This document shows positions 1-13,242 of a stretch of DNA of 64,000 bases, one piece after another. Origin of the DNA: Pseudopyrenochaeta lycopersici. Its lineage: Eukaryota; Ascomycota; Dothideomycetes; Pleosporales; Pseudopyrenochaetaceae. Under the pieces are notes generated by a model, which made no database searches, was not told where the DNA came from, and worked only from the letters and a program-made list of their open reading frames with translations. The stretch covers positions 186,001 to 250,000 of the forward strand of contig NHZP01000035.1 of assembly GCA_003313425.1 (NCBI GenBank). Reading direction: 5' to 3'. Every line of letters starts with the position of its first letter. Positions within the stretch are counted from its first letter, which is position 1. The translations under genes and the position numbers were made by a program.

Positions 1-94
1 CTGCCAACCACGCCCAGCTGTGATTTGGCATATCTGCGCGCCGTCTTAGCAGCTACAACTTTTCCTTGCGACTCCAGCTGCGCATCCTACAAAA

Positions 95-1597
95 ATGGCC
101 GACACCGAAAACGCGGCTCAGGCGGCCACCAACCCCGCCGACGCGCCCAAGACGGAGAGCTCAGTCGAAGTCAAGTCTGCCGACCAGGCGACTGACGCCA
201 GCGCTGCCAAAGACAAGTCGGACGACGCCGGCGAGCAGAAATGGGAGCTCAATGGCAAGCCAAAAGAGCGCGACGGCCGCCGCAACGATCGCAACGATCG
301 CAACGGCAGACAAGACCGCTTCGACAACCGCCGTGGTCGCGGCAGGGGCAGAGGGGGCTTCCAGAACACCAAGCGGTGCGCTTCTTGCTCTCACCCCGCC
401 ATCTCCTACTAATTCGCTGCCACAGGCCCAACAATGAGTTCGACAACCTCCCCGAGACTGACGATCCTGTGGAGATTCGCGGCCAAGTATGACCCCAGCC
501 TCATTAATCTCACTTCGCCTGCTAACGACGTGCAGGTGGAATTCTACTTCTCCACCCAAAACCTGGCTACGGACGAGCACTTGTTCTTAGAGCTCGATGG
601 CCCCAACAACCGCCCCGTATCCATCAAGCATGTCTGCACCTTCAAGCGCATGCGCCGATTCACACCTTACTCCGCTGTAGTCAATGCCCTCAAGGAGAGC
701 AAGGACCTTGTTGTTGTCGAAGATGGCGGGGCTGGAAACGAGGCCATCAAGCTCAAGGAGCCGCTTGTTGTTCCTGCAAAGGACACTGACGACAAGAACC
801 CTCCCAAGACTATCGATCTCTTCTACCGACTGAAGACTGCATCCTCCAACAACCTCGAGACCAGCGCCTACGTGAAGGGCTTTGGCGAAGGCGACGTCGG
901 TCAGATTGCGCTTGAGCAGTTCTTCCGCCCCTATGGTGCCGTCATGGTCCGCAAGCGCCGCGGAGACGACCAGAGCTGGAAGGGCAGCGTCTTCGTTGAG
1001 TTCGACACCGAAGACTCGCAGAAGCAGTTCCTCGCTCTCGACCCCAAGCCCAAGTTCAACGACAACGAGCTCACCACCATGGGCAAGAAGGAGTACGTCG
1101 AGATGAAGTGCAAGGAAAAGGGTATCAAGCCGGACTGGGAGCTCACTGAGCAGGAGAAGTTTGAACAGCGCCAGAAGCGGCGCGAAGAGAACGGCGATCA
1201 CCGTGGTGGCAACCGCAGCAGAGGCGGAGACCGTGGCGGCCGAGGTGGAGGTCGTGGACGTGGTCGCGGAGGACGTGGCGGCCGTGGAGGGTTTGATCGT
1301 CGGGATCGCAACCGCTCCCGCTCTCCTCGCAGGCGTCGGGACCGCAGCGCTTCAGGCGGCTCTGTTGACAGCGGCGACTGGAACACTCGCCGTGACCGCT
1401 ACCAGAATGGCAAGGACGACCGCGGCAGCCGCAAGGAGGAGAGGAAAGAGATTGAGCGCGACGCTCATGGCGTTCCTGTCGTCAAGGACTCTCGCCCTGA
1501 CGCCGAGAACGGCAGCTCCAATAAGCGCAAGGCTGGCGACGACGACCGCGACTCCAGCTCCAAGAAGAACAAGCTCGAAATCAAGCAGGACGAGTAG
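95..1597 (+). CDS. LHP1: La autoantigen-type RNA-binding protein (Lhp1 homologue)
   Basis: Three exons: 95-375, 426-486 and 536-1597, giving 467 aa. The first intron has GT at 376 and CAG at 425, with CTACTAAT before the acceptor; the second is 487-535. The phases join cleanly, producing RGQ-VEFYFSTQNL, the start of a La motif, at about residue 115. The order is an acidic/Ala-rich N-terminus, an RG-rich patch (residues 76-89), the La motif (about 100-200), an RRM-like segment containing GSVFVEFDTEDSQKQF, a long RGG-rich block and a basic/acidic tail with KKNK nuclear-localisation character. La proteins bind the 3' UUU-OH of new Pol III transcripts and protect pre-tRNAs in the nucleus. Two arginine-glycine blocks flanking the La module exceed what yeast Lhp1 has and suggest additional RNA binding and methylation (inference). 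The family call is firm; the exact start rests on the first in-frame ATG. Confidence 0.9.
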
Positions 1598-2137
1598 ATG
1601 CACCTCAAGGCAACCACCATCATCATCGCCTGTGTACCATCTCATTGCATCTATGCGGCGTTTTACGGTGCCTTTCATTTCTATGGTCGTCGCTAAGATA
1701 CCATCATCATGGCTGGTTGGGTGGGTTTCATTTGGGAAAAAAAAGTTTCTTTTCGTACTCGAGATATCTATATCTACGCCTGCCATCCTCGCTAGCTATG
1801 ACCTGCAGTGCATGATGCTGCTGTTGCGCTCATGAATGAGATACCACGTTTACAATTCTTGGACCTGTTCTCATATAAGCTAATGGCTTATTGTGATTAT
1901 GAATTTGTGGTGCTTCGATGATTGTAAGAGCGTATGGGATACTTTATACATTGCTGGTCATACAAGCCTATTGTCAATACACGCAACTCATCTCGAACCC
2001 CACCAGGCGAAGTCGTGACCCAGCTCTTCAATAAAGTACTGATCCTGGTGATCCAGAACCTGATTATTTAGCACCGAAAATCGCGGCCAAAGATGGGCGT
2101 CACGGCAAGGATACGAGAGTTGTTGACCTCTTTCGAC
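1598..2137. other. Convergent intergenic region (3' ends of La and Zn2Cys6 genes)
   Basis: Both flanking genes end here, so this should hold two 3' UTRs. It contains T-rich and AATAAA-like stretches (ATAAAG near 2030) but no credible reading frame. Confidence 0.5.
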
Positions 2138-3927
2138 TCAGCGTATTCTCTTACTTTCACGCCCGTACTCGCCGTAGAATCGGTACTGCATAGTCTCCAA
2201 GCTCCCATCAGCAAGCCATCGTTTACAAGTGAGCACGGCTCTTCTCTCAGGGTCATCATGCATGTCGACGTGGACATGGTGAAACATGTTCGATTCCGGT
2301 AGTGCTGGAAGAGACAGGTCTTCTATAGTTGGTCGATCGAACAAAGAAAAGTCATCGTCTATCCCAGTTCCACTGTAGAATGCTTGCTCTTCAAGCTGCA
2401 TTACTTTCTTTGCAATGTTTGCGGCGAGGAAGGATTCCCAGATGCCCTCCTTGCGCTGCGAGGTGTCGAGCAGCCTGATTGCCTGGAGGCGGATGCGGTG
2501 ATTGCGGCATTTGATGGCGGTATAGTAGAGTGGTGGGATTGGGCCGAACTCGCCAATGGAGTTTGCTAGTTCGACATTTCCTTGTATTTGTTGAGCCATG
2601 TGGTACACTCGCCACATTTCTATGCCACTCGAAAGGATTGCCATGAATTCTTCGGTATGAGCTTCGTACTTCAACTCCGATTCTGATACTAGGCTCTTGC
2701 ACATGATAGTTGCCATGGTATGGAAATTGAGGACCAGCTGGTAAGCTAAGGGTTCTCGAGTATTTGCTCTGTTTGGTAGTAGTCGAGTCCCGAAGGCTAA
2801 AGTTACCTCAGTCGCCTGATGCTTCGAGGGCGTCCAAATATCAAAGTCAGAGAGAGTCCTGTGGTACGTCTCCAGCCAGGTGTTAAGAAGGATCTCAGCT
2901 TGTTTCAGGCCATGGCGAGAGGTAGGCAATGACTCTTTGTCTCTAGCCTCATTCTCTTGGAGCTGATGAGATGAAAGCAAAACATTGTGAATCAATATGT
3001 CCAAGGAGTCCTTCGCTTCTTCGGCATTTGCAAAAGTCGGAAATGGGATCTCCACCTCTAGAGGTTGGAGTATTACGTTTGTATCCGCCATGAGACCAAA
3101 TAGATTTGCCTGGACATGCAGTGTTGCAAACCTTTGAATGATGCTTTTGTCGACAACTTTTGCTTGAGAAGAAGGTTTGAGTACAAGCATGCCAGTGTGT
3201 GATCTCCTGACGTCTTTGTGCACATCTCTCAGCAATTTCAGACCATTTCTCAAATGTGCTTCAGCCACCTCATATCTTCCTCTGAAATATTCTAACAAGG
3301 TGAAGATCTGACAGGCGATAAGAACGACCGTTAAGGCAGACCTGTCGTAACGAAGCATAATCGGCTGCAGTAGTTGGATTGCCTTGGTATATTGTTGCAG
3401 CATAAATTGCTCTCGTATATCTGGAGCTCGCGATGACTCAAAGTCGCACCTATGTGCGGCACTTAACGCAATGAGGGCATGAAGAATGGCAGGCTCTGAT
3501 GATGTCGCAGGTAACACCGTTGTGGCCCAGAAATGTGAGCCGAACCAGCCGCTCAAGGTATGGAGGTACCTAAGCCGGAACAATTGAAGGTGCCTTAACT
3601 CCTCTATGCCTATGGTCTTGGTAAGGCCTCTTTCGATAGAACCTAGTTGAGATGAATCTCGCTTTGCCAAACCATAACGTTCAGCATAGCCATTTCCGCC
3701 ACCACCCCCGATTTCGTAACCATCACAAACCCTGCCAGTTGTACGGCATCGAGAGCAAACGGGTTTACCTTCATCACACTTGACTCTACGAATCCTGCAT
3801 CCAGATCAATGGCCTAGTCATCATGGCCGGAAATTTGCACTCACTTGCAGGTTTTACACCCTGATCTCACGTTCCGGCGAGCAGAGCGCTTCGGCTGGTG
3901 CTTGTCGAGCTGGTAACTGGTGTCCAT
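2138..3927 (-). CDS. Zn2Cys6 fungal-specific transcription factor (Fungal_trans_2 type)
   Basis: Two exons on the minus strand, 3927-3845 and 3794-2138, joined over a 50 nt GTGAGT...GCAG intron, give 579 aa. The binuclear zinc cluster is split by this intron: Cys24, 27, 34, 41, 44 and 51 in the exact CX2CX6CX6CX2CX6C spacing, preceded by KRSARRNVRSG. The long second exon alone would miss the DNA-binding domain. After it come a Gly-rich linker and a large helical domain with HLQLFRLRYLHTLSGWFG and HALIALSAAHR, matching the fungal-specific regulatory domain PF11951. No coiled coil is obvious after the cluster. The target genes cannot be read from the sequence. The neighbours are housekeeping genes, so this is unlikely to be a cluster-specific regulator. 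Confidence 0.85.
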
Positions 3928-4970
3928 GTAGAAGGGGAGACATCGTTCGCAGAATGAACGGAGGAGAGTTGTCTAGGAAGGCAGGTGCTCTGCCTCCGTT
4001 TGGTGTAGCGTGACTGCTCCTTCCGTCTCATTGGTCGGTCCGTATTTGATAGTTCGATTTCTATTTTCGACCCCTCAGGCGGCATTCATCCTTCAACACT
4101 AGCCAGGCATTGAACTGCATCAATAAAATTTGAAAGAGCCCTTGGGGCATCCCGTCTCTACGGAAGCAGTGTTACCATAGATAAGCCGCGGAGCCATCAG
4201 TTGAACTTGCTCGAACGTGACCATACACCATATTTACGAAAACTGTCAACCTCCATCCTCCTTTCAAAAATCTGTCCTACAAAGTGGCCCATCTTGCAAC
4301 ACGGCCCCCTTTCTCCTTCCCTTGCCCAAGTCTGTCATGTCCTACTCATCACTCCCTGTTGCATCAACCGCTCAGAATACTCCTTCAGGATAACACCTCC
4401 TTCTAACTTTAAACAGTGTAGGGTAATCGCGCCTCAAAAATACTTTCTTTCAGGCCCAATCTCGCGCATCCCCCTCACTGACCTCTCTGGCCTAGTGTAC
4501 ATTGCGTCAGCTCTACATACAGCTCTGTAATCTATCAAGGCAATCAGTATAGAAATAGAGCGTTGTCTGTTCAACTTCTGAAGCAGAGTGTGAATAAAGC
4601 GTTGGTATTCTTGTAATGACTTGGATGGTTGTAAATATAAGTTGAGTATTCGTGCTATTGGGCTAGAGGCATATATGTCGCGGCTATAGTCCCAATCACG
4701 ACCAACCGCCTCAGGGTGCAGCCCTAGGTTATTTGAATGCATACATCTGAACGTGTGTGAGCAGTTGGACTTAGGGAGAAGGAGGAGCAAGATAATGATA
4801 AGTCTTCTCATGCAAGTGGCTACCATGCAATAGAACAAATGAACAGAATCAGAGGATAGACTGAAGAAGGCTGCCATTGTACAAGATATCATCTGTCCCC
4901 GAGATCCACTGCTCCACTGGGTCAAAAGGTAAAGTTACACATCCATCTCAAATGCCAAAAATAGAACACA
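3928..4970. other. Intergenic region upstream of Zn2Cys6 gene and downstream of PDH E2
   Basis: This 1.04 kb stretch holds the promoter and 5' UTR of the minus-strand regulator at its left end and the terminator side of the E2 gene at its right. Short open frames on both strands (for example about 4201-4530 and 4434-4925) show no recognisable domain and overlap each other. I see no gene here. Confidence 0.5.
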
Positions 4971-6711
4971 CTATAGAAGAAGCTCCAGAGGGTTCTCAAT
5001 GGCCTTCTTCAGCTCCTTCATGAATTCGCCACCTACCGCACCATCGACGACCTTGTGATCAAAGCTGCCAGTGATGACGATCTGGTCGTCCCACTCTACA
5101 CTTGCTGTGCCATCCTCCGAGAGCTCGCCTGGCACTGCGACCTTCCTTGTTGTGCCGATAGCAACGATGCAGGCTTGCGGGGGGTTGATGACGGCGGTGA
5201 AGCGCTCGACGGCCGAGTTCATGCCCATGTTGGAGATGGTGATGGTTCCGCCCTGGTACTCATCAGGCTTCAGCTTGCCATCGCGTGCGCGCTTGCCAAG
5301 GTCCTTGATCTGTGATGAAATGGACTGGAGACCGAGACCGTTGACGTTCTTGACAATTGGGGTCATGAGACCAACCGGGGTGGAGACGGCGACAGAGACA
5401 TCAACAACGTTGTGCTGACGGATGATGACCTTTCCGCCCTCTTCACGCCATGAAGAGTTGGCAGCAGGGACCTTGCGTGCAGCAACAGCAAGAGCCTTGA
5501 CGAGCAGGTCGTTGACTGAGAGCTTGTACTTGCCGTCGGCTGAGGCGTTGAGGGCCTCACGGAGCTTGAGGAGCTTGGAAACAGAGATGTTGGAGGCGAC
5601 GAAATAGTGGGGGTTCTGCTGCATGCTCTGAGTCAAACGGCTGGCAATGACCTTGCGCATGCTGGTGGCTTCGGTGTCCTCGTAGGTAGCAACACCAGCT
5701 GGGGCGGCAGCAGCTCCTCCGGCGGGCTTGTACTTCTCAATGTCCTCCTTCGTGATTTGTCCATTCTTGCCGGTGCCCTTGATGGATCCAATCGGAACAC
5801 CCTTCTCAAGCGCCAGCTTCTTGACGGCGGGCGATATGGAGGCCTGGCGTTGTAGGGAGGTCTCCAGACGGTCGCCGGTGGACTCAGACTCGATTGCGGC
5901 AGGAGCGGAGTCTTCCTTGGCCGGAGGTGCGGTCTTGGATCCACTACTCGGGGGCTCGCTGGCTTCCGCAGCCTCGCCGCCCTTTGAAGGAGTGTCGGCC
6001 TTCTTGTCACCGCCGGCATCCTCGATGGAGAAAGACTCGAATGCGGACACGTCCTCACCCTCCTCGACGAGGACAGCGATGGGCTGGGAAAAAGTCAGCA
6101 TTCGAAGTTCCGCGTCTGCCTTTTGCGACCCATGCAACGGCCTATTTTGGCACGTCCCATTGCCATTCGCTCAAGCCTAGAAACACTTACGCTACCAACC
6201 GCTACGTCCTTCTCGCCCGCATCCCGGAGAAGCTTGGCAATGGTGCCCTCCTCCTGGAACTCAAAGTCCATCTGTGCCTTGTCGGTCTCGATCTCGACGA
6301 GCACATCGCCAGGTGCTATCGAGTCGCCGACCTTCTTCTGCCACGCGCCAATGTTTCCGGAGGTCATGGTCGGGGAGAGAGCGGGCATGCTGATGACAGT
6401 ATGCGACGGGTAGGCTGCAAAGCAGGTCAATTAGCATCCCAATTATTGACGGAGTATTATGCTGGATATAGAACAAGAGCACTGCTCACATTTGGAGGCA
6501 TAGTACCGCGAGAGGGCTGCGAGAGCTGGGGTCCGTCTGTTGCAGCTCAGCGTTAGCGGCAAGAGCTTCCATCTCCAGTCTCTGGCATAGCAGCAACTTA
6601 CGCAGCATACTGGGAGCACCTTGGGGTTGCCAAAGATCCTCGCAGCGCAATTGATCCCCTCGAGCTCAATTGGCTCCCGGCCCGGGACAGAAGAGTCGTG
6701 GTGGCAGGCAT
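4971..6711 (-). CDS. LAT1: Dihydrolipoamide acetyltransferase, E2 of mitochondrial pyruvate dehydrogenase
   Basis: Four minus-strand exons, 6711-6602, 6536-6490, 6414-6191 and 6083-4971, give 497 aa, the usual size for ascomycete E2. Residues 1 to about 50 form a mitochondrial presequence rich in Arg/Ser/Leu and ending near YYASK. A lipoyl domain follows (about 54-130) with [11 protein letters not shown] and the lipoylated lysine in ETDKA (Lys98). Then come an Ala/Pro/Glu-rich linker, an E3/E1-binding domain ([15 protein letters not shown]) and the acyltransferase core, which ends with the catalytic [11 protein letters not shown] motif. The enzyme transfers acetyl groups from E1 to CoA in the matrix. 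The intron phases keep each domain intact. The start is the ATG opening [10 protein letters not shown]; an upstream in-frame ATG at 6876 would add 55 residues that look like 5' UTR. It is divergent from SEC7 across 548 bp. Confidence 0.93.
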
Positions 6712-7259
6712 TGTGTCGGGATGCCGAAGCGTGCGCTGAAATTTTACCCTGAGCGACAGGTACGGGCAAGAGGCAACGCCGTGGGGTTGCGAGCGACGGG
6801 CTGCAGGTAGTGAGAGCAAAAGACGCTCGAGCGCAAGGCGGGTGAGGTAGGAGTTGATGAGACTGTTGTCGCTCAACAGAAAAGATTAGCCCAGAGAGGA
6901 GCTGTTGGAGATCCGGTGCACGGCCAAGAACGTTTGCCCATGCCCGAAGGGCCTGGCGCGCAGTGACAGCCACAGCTGCGGAAGCCACAGTAGCTCGCAG
7001 CTGGCCGCCAGGGTACGTAACCTCAACGAGTAAGGAGGCTGATGCGAAGACACTTTGTCATCTCATAGCACAGGCAGCGCATTTGGTTCCTGATAACACA
7101 CTTGCTTTGTCTGCACTGCATCGGCACAGTGTGACAGTCCCACCTTCCCTCTCTTGCCCTGCTCCCTTCCGCCATGGTTGCTGAGGAAGGCCCCACCAGT
7201 CGCTGAAGAAGGTGCTCCCAGAAATATCCGGACCAAGTCGCAAACAGCCCACGACCACC
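6712..7259. promoter_or_regulatory. Divergent promoter between PDH E2 and SEC7
   Basis: A 548 bp stretch separates two start codons that point away from each other, so it must carry both 5' UTRs and promoters. No specific regulatory motif was identified. The open frames inside it overlap each other and lack recognisable domains. Confidence 0.5.
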
Positions 7260-10200
7260 ATGGCCGACGTCGAGACCCCGCCAGAGCCACGAGAGGAGCA
7301 GGAAAGGCCCTCGAGTATGGGCGAGCACGCGGAACCAACACCGGCCGCCGTGGAAGCGCAGGACAGCGACGCCGACACGGCATCTGAACACGCATCAGAC
7401 AACGCCAACGAGAAACTGTCCCCAGCCCAAGAGACGCCACGGGAGCAGCCGGATATATCTACGACTACTCCCTCTACCCCGACCCTCAACGTACCAAATG
7501 GTTCCACTGGCTCAGACGCTCCGCGCTCCTCGGAACAAATCTTCGACCAACGCCTACCCATTGAGGGCCGCTCGCGAACAGACTCGCAGTCAACAGCAGC
7601 CACCACGGCCACGAAGCCTTCGACGAGAAGCTCCCTGGTTTTCGTTGTCACTGCGCTTGAGACAATTGCAGCCTCCAAAGATGCGAGGAAGAACAAGAAG
7701 CTGGGAGACACAACCAATGCCGCCCTGGCAGCTATTAAACAAGAGGGCGACCCAGCACGCATTAACCCCGAAGTCCTCTTCGAACCGCTCCAGCTCGCCT
7801 CCGAGGCCCCCAACGTGCTCGTGTCTATCACAGCGCTCGACTGCATCGGCAAGCTCATCAGCTACTCCTACTTCTCCGTCCCCTCCGACCCACAGGCCGA
7901 TAATAGCGAAGTGCCGCCCTTGATCGAGCGAGCCATAGACACAATATGCGACTGTTTCCAGGGCGAAGCAACGCATGCCGATGTGCAGCTGCAAATTGTT
8001 AAATCACTGCTAGCGGCCATCTTGAACGATAAGATTGTGGTACACGGCGCTGGCTTATTGAAGGCTGTTCGACTAACGTACAACATTTTTCTTCTATCAA
8101 AGTCGAGTGCAAACCAGCAGGTTGCTCAGGGCGCCTTGACCCAGATGGTTGGCACCGTTTTCGAGAGGGTCAAGGCGAGACTGACTGTAAAAGAAGCTCG
8201 ACTGAACTTGTCGCGCGTATCGCTGAACAAAAAAGACCATTCGGAAGAAAGTGTGGGAGAGGAAGTCGAGGGGAGCACACAAGGCATTGATGGCTCAGAA
8301 ATGAATGGAGACGAAGAAGGGGACGAACAGGGCGCTGACCCAGCGGAGCCCAGCGACAAGGCGGTCGAACAGCACACTGGTCCCAAGATCACTCTTCAAA
8401 GTTTCGAGAACAACATGAGCTTCAACGATGACCGAATACATGATAACGCACCGACTTTAGTCACTAGAATCAAGGGCAAATCTGGATCAAGACATGTGTC
8501 TGGTCAGGACACATCGCCGAATGCGCATACAAACAATGAACACACTGAGGAAGACGAGGAGGACGAGATTTTCGTCAAGGACGCATACCTGGTGTTCCGC
8601 GCCATGTGCCGGTTGAGCACCAAAGGACTGTCCGTTGATCATGCCCAGGATATACGCTCGCAGGGCATGAGATCGAAGCTCCTTTCTCTGCACATGATTC
8701 ACACCATACTTTTTAATAACATTGCTGTGTTCGTGTCGCCATACGCCACCATCCAGAGCGGCAGTGGTGATGAACCAACAAGCTTCATTCAGGCCGTCAA
8801 ACAGTATCTGTGCCTGAGCCTGAGCCGCAATGGAGCAAGCTCGATCAAGCAAGTCTTCGAAGTAGCTTGCGAAATTTTCTGGCAAATGCTCAAGTACTTG
8901 CGGATATCACTTAAGAAGGAGGTCGAGGTGTTCTTAAAGGAGATCTACCTTGCGACCTTAGACAAGCGTAGCGCCCCTGCTTTTCAAAAGCAGTATGTTC
9001 TTACGATATTTGGAAGGCTAGCGGCAGACCCTCGAGCGCTGGTCGAAATATACCTGAACTACGACTGCGACCGTACTGCACTTGATAACATGTATCAGCG
9101 TGTCGTTGAGCACTTGTCCAAGATTTCAAGCAATCCGGTGACTATAACTGCCATGCAGCAGCAAGCATACCAAGATCAACGTGAGAAGCAAGCGAGACAG
9201 ATGGACTGGCAGATCCGTGGGACGTTGCCTCCCTCGTTGACGACGGTATCAATGACCCAGTCACACGAAGCAGAGCATGCGTATCCCCAGGAATATGCTA
9301 TGAAGCAAGAATCACTCGAGGCACTTGTAGAGATCCTACGATCACTTGTCAATTGGGCACAACAGTCGCTCCCGGAGAGCGACAGGCCGAGCAATCCGGA
9401 CTTACGGCCGTCGTTTGATGACCTCAGGGTTTCAACCGATACTAGGACTATCTCAGATTCGCCAATGGTTGGGGTAGACTCGGGCACTGTCACACCACTT
9501 GCTGAGGATGACTACAGCCAACTAGAGAAAGCAAAACAGAGGAAAACTGCGCTCACGAATGCGTTACGTCAATTCAACTACAAGCCAAAGCGTGGGCTTA
9601 AAGTACTGATTGCAGAAGGTTTCATTGCTTCAGATTCGCCTGAGGACATTGCGCGATTCTTCCTTGACAATGATCAGCTAGACAAGGCCGCACTTGGAGA
9701 GTTCCTCGGCGAAGGCGATCCTGCGAACATTGCCATTATGCATGCCTTCGTGGACATGATGGACTTCACAAAGACCCGCTTCACCGATGCTTTGCGCCGA
9801 TTCTTGCAAAGCTTTCGCCTCCCTGGTGAGGCGCAGAAAATCGATCGCTTCATGCTCAAGTTCGCCGAACGATATATCACTGGGAACCCTAATGCATTTG
9901 CTAATGCCGACACTGCTTACGTTTTATGCTACTCTGTCATCATGTTGAATGTTGACCAACACAGTAAAAAGATAAGAAGTGCACGAATGACACCAGAAGA
10001 CTTCATCAAGAACAATAGAGGCATCAACGATAATGCTGATCTACCGGACGAATATCTTCGCGGCATTTTCGACGAAATTTCTAATAACGAGATCGTTCTA
10101 AACACCGAGCAGGAAGCCGCCGCAGACAAGGGATTGATCACTCAACAGCCTACCAGCAGTCTGGCAACCATCGGCCAGGTGCTTACTGGTGGCGCACGGG

Positions 10201-13200
10201 ATCTGCAGCGGGAGGCTATCGTCCAGGCTTCTGAAGCCATGGCCAACAAAACCGAACAGCTGTACAAACAGCTCTTGCGAGCCCAACGCAGAACTACTAC
10301 TGCTCTGCCAGTTTCCAAGTTCATTCCCGCGTCGTCTTCAAAACACGTTGGACCCATGTTCGAGGTCACTTGGATGCCAATCCTCACGGCACTATCAAGT
10401 CAAGCGCAAGATCACAACATTGAAATTGTGCGGTTGTGTATTGAAGGTATTAAACTAGCAATACGGATATCATGCTTGTTCGATCTCGAAAGCTCTCGTC
10501 AGGCTTTCGTGTCCTTCCTTTCTCGCTTCACGAACCTTTACAACCTCAGTGAGATGAAAGCTAGAAATATGGAGGCTTTAAAGACGTTGATTGAGATTGC
10601 ACATACAGAAGGCAATTTACTAAGGGAGTCCTGGCGGGAGGTCCTTACTTGCGTTTCCCAGCTTGATCGCTTCCAGCTCATCTCAGCCGGTATAGATGAA
10701 CGTGCTGTCCCGGATGTTCTCAAGTCTAACGCAGGTACACCACAATCTCGCAAAAACCTCAATGTCCCAGCCAATCGCCGGCGACCGACGTCTCAGTCAG
10801 GCAACAAGAGTTTCCAAGCTGATGTAGCCGAGGAAAGTCGATCAACAGATATCGTCCGAGGAGTGGACCGCATCTTCACCAACAGCGCGAACTTGTCTGG
10901 AGAGGCTATCGTCGACTTTGTCAAAGCACTTACGCAAGTCAGCTGGCAGGAAATCCAATCTTCGGGCCAAAGCGAGTCGCCACGCACCTACAGTCTGCAA
11001 AAGCTAGTAGAAATCAGTGGGTACAACATGACCCGCGTGCGCTTTGAATGGACCAATATCTGGCAGGTCCTAGGAGCTCACTTCAACGAAGTGGGATGCC
11101 ACACCAATACTAATGTGGTCTTCTTCGCTCTAAACTCATTGCGCCAGCTATCAATGAAGTTTATGGAGATCGAGGAGCTTCCTGGTTTCAAATTTCAAAA
11201 GGACTTTCTGAAGCCATTCGAGCACATCATCAATAATGCTAGTGTGGTTTCTGTCAAAGACATGGTGCTGCGCTGCTTGATCCAGATGATACAAGCACGC
11301 GGAGAGAATATTCGATCTGGCTGGAAGACTATGTTTGGTGTCTTCACTGTGGCTGCCAGAGAACCATATGGTACGTATCTCGACACTCTAAGCTTCGTAT
11401 AATTGTTAACACGTAGTAGAGGGCATTGTCAACCTCGCATTTGAGAATGTGACTCAGGTGTACAACACACGGTTCGGCGTAGTCATCTCCCAAGCTGCAT
11501 TCGCGGACCTCATCGTCTGTCTTACCGAATTTTCAAAAAATTACAAGTTTCAGAAGAAGTCATTGCAAGCAATTGAACTGCTTAAATCCTCGGTACCGAA
11601 GATGTTGCGAACGCCAGAGTGCTCGCTGTCAGCCCGTGCGGGCTATCTGAAAACCTCCGACATAGGCTCCTCCATACCGAAGCAGCCCAGTCGCCAGACA
11701 CAAGAAGAGCAGTTTTGGTTTCCTGTTCTCTTTGCTTTCCACGATGTCTTGATGACTGGCGAGGACCTGGAAGTACGATCACGAGCCCTAAGCTATCTGT
11801 TTGATACCCTCATCAGCTATGGAGGCGATTTCCCCCGAGAGTTCTGGGATATGCTCTGGCGACAGCTACTGTACCCCATATTCATGGTGTTGAAATCAAA
11901 GTCTGAGATGACAAAGGTCCTTAACCATGAGGAACTCTCAGTTTGGCTCTCAACAACCATGATCCAGGCATTGCGCAACATGATTAAACTCTTTACTCAC
12001 TTCTTCGAATCTCTAGAGTACATGCTCGACCGTTTCCTAGACCTTCTGGCTCTCTGCATTTGCCAGGAGAACGACACTCTGGCACGTATCGGTAGCAATT
12101 GCCTCCAACAGCTGATTCTTCAGAACGTCCAGAAGTTTAGGCCTGAGCACTGGAGCCAAATTGTCAAGGCTTTTGTTGAGCTTTTCCAGAGGACTGAAGC
12201 GTCAGCACTTTTCTCAGCGGCTACAAGTGGCTCTTCGTCTCAGAATACTCCATTGAATGGCTCTCACGACACTTCAGACGTGCAAACACCAACAGCGGAG
12301 GCACCAGGCGAACTTTCTCTGCAGACACCCACGGAAGATCCTAAAGTTGACAACGGGCTTGGCATTAATGGTCTCTCCGCCCCAAGACGGCCGTCTGTAG
12401 TGACTTCAGATGCTTCTAGCATAGCTGGTGCTGAGCAGCGAATGCCTTCACCACTACCAAAGCGTCAAACGCAGGAGCTTGAAGACTACCGACCTGAGAA
12501 CCAAGACCTGCAGCAGCCACCCATCGTAGTCACCGCCGCCCGTCGGCGCTTTTTCAATCAGATTATCACGAAGTGTGTCCTCCAACTTCTGATGATTGAG
12601 ACTGTGCAAGAGCTCTTCACAAACGAAGCGGTTTACGAGAAGATCCCATCTGGCGAACTCCTCCGCCTTATGGCTGTGTTGAAGAAATCCTACCACTTCG
12701 CCAAGCGCTTCAATGCAGATCGTGACCTGCGATCCCGTCTTTTCCGCGAAGGATTCATGAAGCAGCCACCCAACCTACTTAAGCAAGAATCAGGGTCTGC
12801 ATCAGTGTATGTCAGCATCCTGTTCAGGATGTACCACGACACATCAAACGACCGCGCCGCCTCTCGCTCTGATACCGAAGCCGCCTTGATACCTCTTTGC
12901 GAAGACATCATCGCATCCTATATTGAGCTGGACGAGGAAACGCAACAACGCAACATTGTCACCTGGCGCCCCGTCGTCGTTACCGTCCTTGACGGGTACA
13001 CGGGTTTCCCCAAGTCCGAGTTTGAGAAGAATGTCGACATCTTTGCGCCATTGATCATCGGCCTGCTAGGTACGGAGATGGCGCCTGATGTTCAGAGGAG
13101 TGTGCAAGCACTTGTCATGCGTGTGTTTGAGACAAAGCTGGGTACGGAGAGAGTAGCCCTCATGACGCCGATTAGCAGAAGTCCGCGCGGGAGTTTTGTA

Positions 13201-13242
13201 GGGAGTCCGATTCAACGGCGAGCTAGTCGCTCAGGCCGGTAA
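7260..13242 (+). CDS. SEC7: Sec7-type guanine nucleotide exchange factor for ARF (BIG/Sec7 family)
   Basis: Exons 7260-11370 and 11420-13242 (49 nt intron, GTACGT...GTAG) give 1,977 aa, typical of large ARF-GEFs. The acidic N-terminus is followed by a DCB/HUS region (about residues 130-640) containing an acidic insert. The Sec7 catalytic domain (about 760-960) shows LKVLIAEGFI, the catalytic glutamate finger in FRLPGEAQKIDRF, and YSVIMLNVDQHS. HDS helical repeats follow up to a Ser-rich tail. Sec7 activates ARF1 at the trans-Golgi and drives vesicle coat recruitment. The start is the ATG of MADVETPPEP; an upstream in-frame ATG at 7212 would add 16 residues in a poorer context. A stretch rich in Ser/Thr/Pro near 12,200-12,480 interrupts the HDS repeats and is probably a disordered linker. 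Confidence 0.93.
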